This document shows, piece after piece, positions 61,774 to 64,000 of a DNA stretch of 64,000 nt. The position numbers and the translations under genes were made by a program. Source of the DNA: Maribellus sediminis (GTDB lineage Bacteria > Bacteroidota > Bacteroidia > Bacteroidales > Prolixibacteraceae). Each line of letters begins with the position of its first letter. Position 1 is the stretch's first letter. The notes below the pieces were generated by a model. It searched no databases, was not told the DNA's origin, and saw only the letters and a program-made list of their open reading frames with translations. The DNA lies in contig NZ_WXUB01000005.1 in assembly GCF_011799805.1 (NCBI RefSeq), positions 186,001-250,000 of the forward strand. The letters run 5' to 3'.

Positions 61774-62457
61774 ATGAAACTATTCAGGTCGATTTTTTTT
61801 GTGGTGATATTTCTGGGTACGGTGATCCAAACCGTGGCTCAGGATCGGATAATCCAGGGCATTGTAACCACTTTCGATAGTATTCCGCTGATCGGTGCCG
61901 AAATCAAAGTACAAAGTACGAAACAGGTAGTTGTTACCGATACGCTGGGGCGTTTTATTGTTCAGGCTGAAGACGGTGACAAACTAAAAGTGACCGCCAA
62001 AGGTTTTTATGATGAGAAGTTTAAGCTCGAAGATAAGACCAAGTTGGTTATGATTAACCTGAGATTAAAACCTACCGAGCAGGCCAGAGAATATGCTATC
62101 GGTTATGGCTATGTAAAAGATGCCGACAAGCTAAACGCATTGGCACAACTTAACAGAAAAGATTTGGATTTCTCGCAGTATTCCAACATGTACGACCTCA
62201 TCAGGGGCCGTTTCGCAGGTGTGACGGTCGATGCCAGCGGCGATATAATCATTAGAGGAACCAGTTCTCTCAACCTTAGCAGTGCTGCCTTAATTGTGGT
62301 GGACGGCATTCCGGTGGACAATAGTGTTTTTAATGCACTGTCACCGTCTAATGTTCAGAGTATTAATATTATCAAAGACGGAAGTGCTGCTATTTACGGT
62401 TCTCGAGGTGCCAATGGAGTAGTTATTATAGAAACCCGTAAAGGTGGCGATGAATAG
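61774..62457 (+). CDS. Carboxypeptidase-regulatory-like plus TonB plug domain protein without barrel
   Basis: 227 residues from ATG 61774 (MKLFRSIFFVVIFLGTVIQTVAQ signal). Residues 25-105: CarboxypepD_reg-like domain (IIQGIVTTFDSIPLIGAEIKV...TDTLGRFIVQ). Then a SusC-type plug with NMYDLIRGRFAGVTVDASGDIIIRGTSS, ALIVVDGIPVDNS and NIIKDGSAAIYGSRGANGVVIIETRKG. It stops where a SusC protein would begin its outer-membrane barrel. The end is clean, so it is either a complete plug-only protein or an old truncation. Confidence 0.88.
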   Translation: MKLFRSIFFVVIFLGTVIQTVAQDRIIQGIVTTFDSIPLIGAEIKVQSTKQVVVTDTLGRFIVQAEDGDKLKVTAKGFYDEKFKLEDKTKLVMINLRLKPTEQAREYAIGYGYVKDADKLNALAQLNRKDLDFSQYSNMYDLIRGRFAGVTVDASGDIIIRGTSSLNLSSAALIVVDGIPVDNSVFNALSPSNVQSINIIKDGSAAIYGSRGANGVVIIETRKGGDE

Positions 62458-62486
62458 CTTCTGAAATCACGGTCATTCAATTTTAA

Positions 62487-62915
62487 ATGAAACCTGTAAT
62501 TATAACCCAGACTTTTGAAGCAAGCGCAGAAAAGGTGTGGAAAGCCATCACCGATCTGAACGAAATGAAGTTATGGTATTTCGGGAATATCGATGTATTT
62601 CGTGCTGAGCCCGGCTGCAAATCGAAGTTTGAGGTACAATCGGGGGAACGTGTTTTCACGCATTTATGGGAAGTGATTGAAGTTGATGCCCGTAAAAGGC
62701 TTGTGGTAAACTGGAAATATGCTGAATACCCCGGCGATTCTGTTGTTGTTTTTGAACTAAAAGAAACGGCGAACAAAACAGAATTGATGCTGACCATGAA
62801 AGTGCTTGAAGATTTCCCTGATGATATTCCCGAATTTAAACGCGAGAGTTGTCAGGCAGGCTGGGAATTCTTTATTCAACAACGTTTAAAGTCGTATCTC
62901 GAAATAAATCAGTAA
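62487..62915 (+). CDS. SRPBCC/AHSA1-like protein
   Basis: 142 residues: TFEASAEKVWKAITDLNEMKLWYFGNIDVFRAEPG, VIEVDARKRLVVNWKYAEYPGDSVVVFELKE and the C-terminal helix CQAGWEFFIQQRLKSYLEI, the START-like fold of the AHSA1 type. Ligand unknown. 29 bases after the plug protein and 31 before the DUF2007 gene, so possibly one transcript. Confidence 0.88.
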   Translation: MKPVIITQTFEASAEKVWKAITDLNEMKLWYFGNIDVFRAEPGCKSKFEVQSGERVFTHLWEVIEVDARKRLVVNWKYAEYPGDSVVVFELKETANKTELMLTMKVLEDFPDDIPEFKRESCQAGWEFFIQQRLKSYLEINQ

Positions 62916-62946
62916 ATTGGGATTCTAACACATTAAAAAAACAAAA

Positions 62947-63174
62947 ATGAGCAAGCCTGTTACAATAGCATCATTTACCAGCAATTTCGATATGAAATAC
63001 ATTCTTTTTAAGGAGATGCTGGATGAAGCCGGGATTCGTTATATGCTGGTCAATGAAATAACCAGCACCGTTGATGGAATTTACCGCGGGAGCCCAACCA
63101 ATATAGGTATCGAACTTCGCGTTATGGAAGAAGATGTTGCCGAAGCAATTGAAATATTCAACTCGATAAAATAA
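62947..63174 (+). CDS. DUF2007 small signal-like protein
   Basis: 75 residues; pattern VTIASFTSNFDMKYILFKEMLDEAGIRYMLVNE...GIELRVMEEDVAEAIEIFNSI is that of DUF2007, a small alpha/beta domain related to PII-like or ferredoxin-like sensors. Role unknown. Followed by a bidirectional terminator. Confidence 0.85.
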   Translation: MSKPVTIASFTSNFDMKYILFKEMLDEAGIRYMLVNEITSTVDGIYRGSPTNIGIELRVMEEDVAEAIEIFNSIK

Positions 63175-63203
63175 AAAAGGATTCCGATTGGAATCCTTTT
63201 CTG
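63173..63203. terminator. Bidirectional terminator
   Basis: AAAAGGATTCC-GATT-GGAATCCTTTT (63175-63200): perfect stem with A and T runs on both sides, between converging genes. Confidence 0.9.
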
Positions 63204-63222
63204 TTTTGATTATCAGGCTAAT

Positions 63223-64000
63223 TTATTCTTCAAGTTCATAACCCATTTCCAAACCTTTTTTTGTGGCCGGTACACCTTTCTTCATCCAAACGGGCATCGG
63301 AGCATCTTTTAAATAGTGATCGAAAAATTGCGCCATCCTGATCTGGAAATCGTGTTTGTCGCGCACTTTTAGCGGCCAGTGGTCAGCTTCGTTGTAATTT
63401 AACATCCACGAAGGTTTTCCCATTCTTCGGAGTGCAATAAAAAACTCAATTCCCTGGTACCATGGCACTGCTCCGTCATCGTCGTTGTGCATGATCAGTA
63501 TCGGAGTTTCAATTTTATCAGCAGTAAACAATGGCGAATTCTCGAGGTAACGCAACGGTGCATCCCATATCGATTTGCCAATACGGCTTTGCGTATGTTC
63601 GTACTGGAACGAGCGGTTCAACCCGGAACCCCAGCGAATTCCACCGTAAGCGCTAAACATATTTACCACCGGCGCACCCGATTCAATTGCGGCGAACATG
63701 TTGGTTCGTGTGGCGAGGTAAGCCACCTGGTAGCCGCCCCAACTGTGTCCCTGCGCCCCGATTCTGGCCGGATCAACAAAACCCATTTCAACCACTTTGT
63801 TAATTCCGGGCATTACACAATTAAAAGCCGATTCGCCGGGATATCCTTCCCGGTAAACTACATCGGGATTGAAAATTACATAGCCGTTGCTGGTGTAATA
63901 GTGATAGTCCACGGTTGAACGGTTATTTTCAGGCATTCGGTAGCTTAGTAATCCTTGCGAACTCCGTTCATAAAAATTCACGATCATCGGATATTTCTTA
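63223..64000 (-). CDS. S9 family prolyl oligopeptidase-type peptidase, C-terminal part
   Basis: About 259 residues of the alpha/beta hydrolase domain of a serine peptidase; the 5' part lies beyond the window. Nucleophile elbow GHSWGG, acid in MHNDDDGAVPW, histidine in NEADHWPLK. The KYPMIVNFYE strand at the window edge is the usual start of this domain, so the N-terminal propeller is expected outside. DPARIGAQGHSWGGYQVAYLATR and PVVNMFSAYGG place it in the DPP-IV/acylaminoacyl-peptidase group. Confidence 0.93.
   Translation of the reverse strand, partial: KKYPMIVNFYERSSQGLLSYRMPENNRSTVDYHYYTSNGYVIFNPDVVYREGYPGESAFNCVMPGINKVVEMGFVDPARIGAQGHSWGGYQVAYLATRTNMFAAIESGAPVVNMFSAYGGIRWGSGLNRSFQYEHTQSRIGKSIWDAPLRYLENSPLFTADKIETPILIMHNDDDGAVPWYQGIEFFIALRRMGKPSWMLNYNEADHWPLKVRDKHDFQIRMAQFFDHYLKDAPMPVWMKKGVPATKKGLEMGYELEE

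Overview
The window comes from a bacterium of the phylum Bacteroidota, probably an anaerobic or marine Bacteroidales/Marinilabiliales (Prolixibacteraceae-like) lineage; the rank below phylum is inferred. Evidence: promoters of the TTTG-N19-TAnnTTTG type, secreted proteins with type IX secretion sorting domains (one gliding-motility type B, two type A), a DUF4290-murA pair, a GTPase-motif-degenerate second EF-G, and an r-protein cluster without tuf and without map.

Layout. 1-9918 (mostly minus strand): start of transketolase, serA, a Crp/Fnr regulator, grpE-dnaJ, a TlpA-type thioredoxin, murA with its DUF4290 partner, and a PcrA/UvrD helicase. 10122-16584: a PKD/gliding-type surface protein, several small envelope proteins, and EF-G2. 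16953-23200 is a sulfur assimilation operon: a short Met/Cys-rich leader peptide with a terminator/antiterminator pair, then DUF2061, siroheme synthase N-part, cysJ, cysI, a Rossmann protein and uroporphyrinogen-III methyltransferase. These genes together make siroheme and reduce sulfite to sulfide; sulfate activation genes are not here. 23321-30966 is accessory: small secreted and membrane proteins, a C39-peptidase ABC exporter with its HlyD partner, a GH29 fucosidase and a BspA-like T9SS protein.

31261-48826 is the str-S10-spc-alpha ribosomal cluster, rpsL to rplQ with secY, infA and rpoA, driven at least by two tandem promoters before rpsL and closed by a strong terminator. Structured RNA is visible between rpsL and rpsG and before rpmJ.

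48827-51026 is a gene-poor patch filled with palindromes: a 94-bp cruciform, a decaying array of about 43-bp tandem repeats, an 88-bp hairpin element, a lone gene bounded by GTTGGCAAC hairpin sites, and a deleted CPBP protease remnant. 51027-64000: rarA, a T9SS protein, a Crp-cupin cluster, a large TPR protein, tag glycosylase, a C1 peptidase, a GT2 transferase, a plug-only TonB-receptor-like protein, SRPBCC and DUF2007 proteins, and the 3' part of an S9 peptidase.

The strongest candidate for a little-described system is the Met/Cys ribosome-mediated attenuator at 17002-17153: an 8-nt segment inside the leader ORF is exactly complementary to the left arm of the terminator hairpin.
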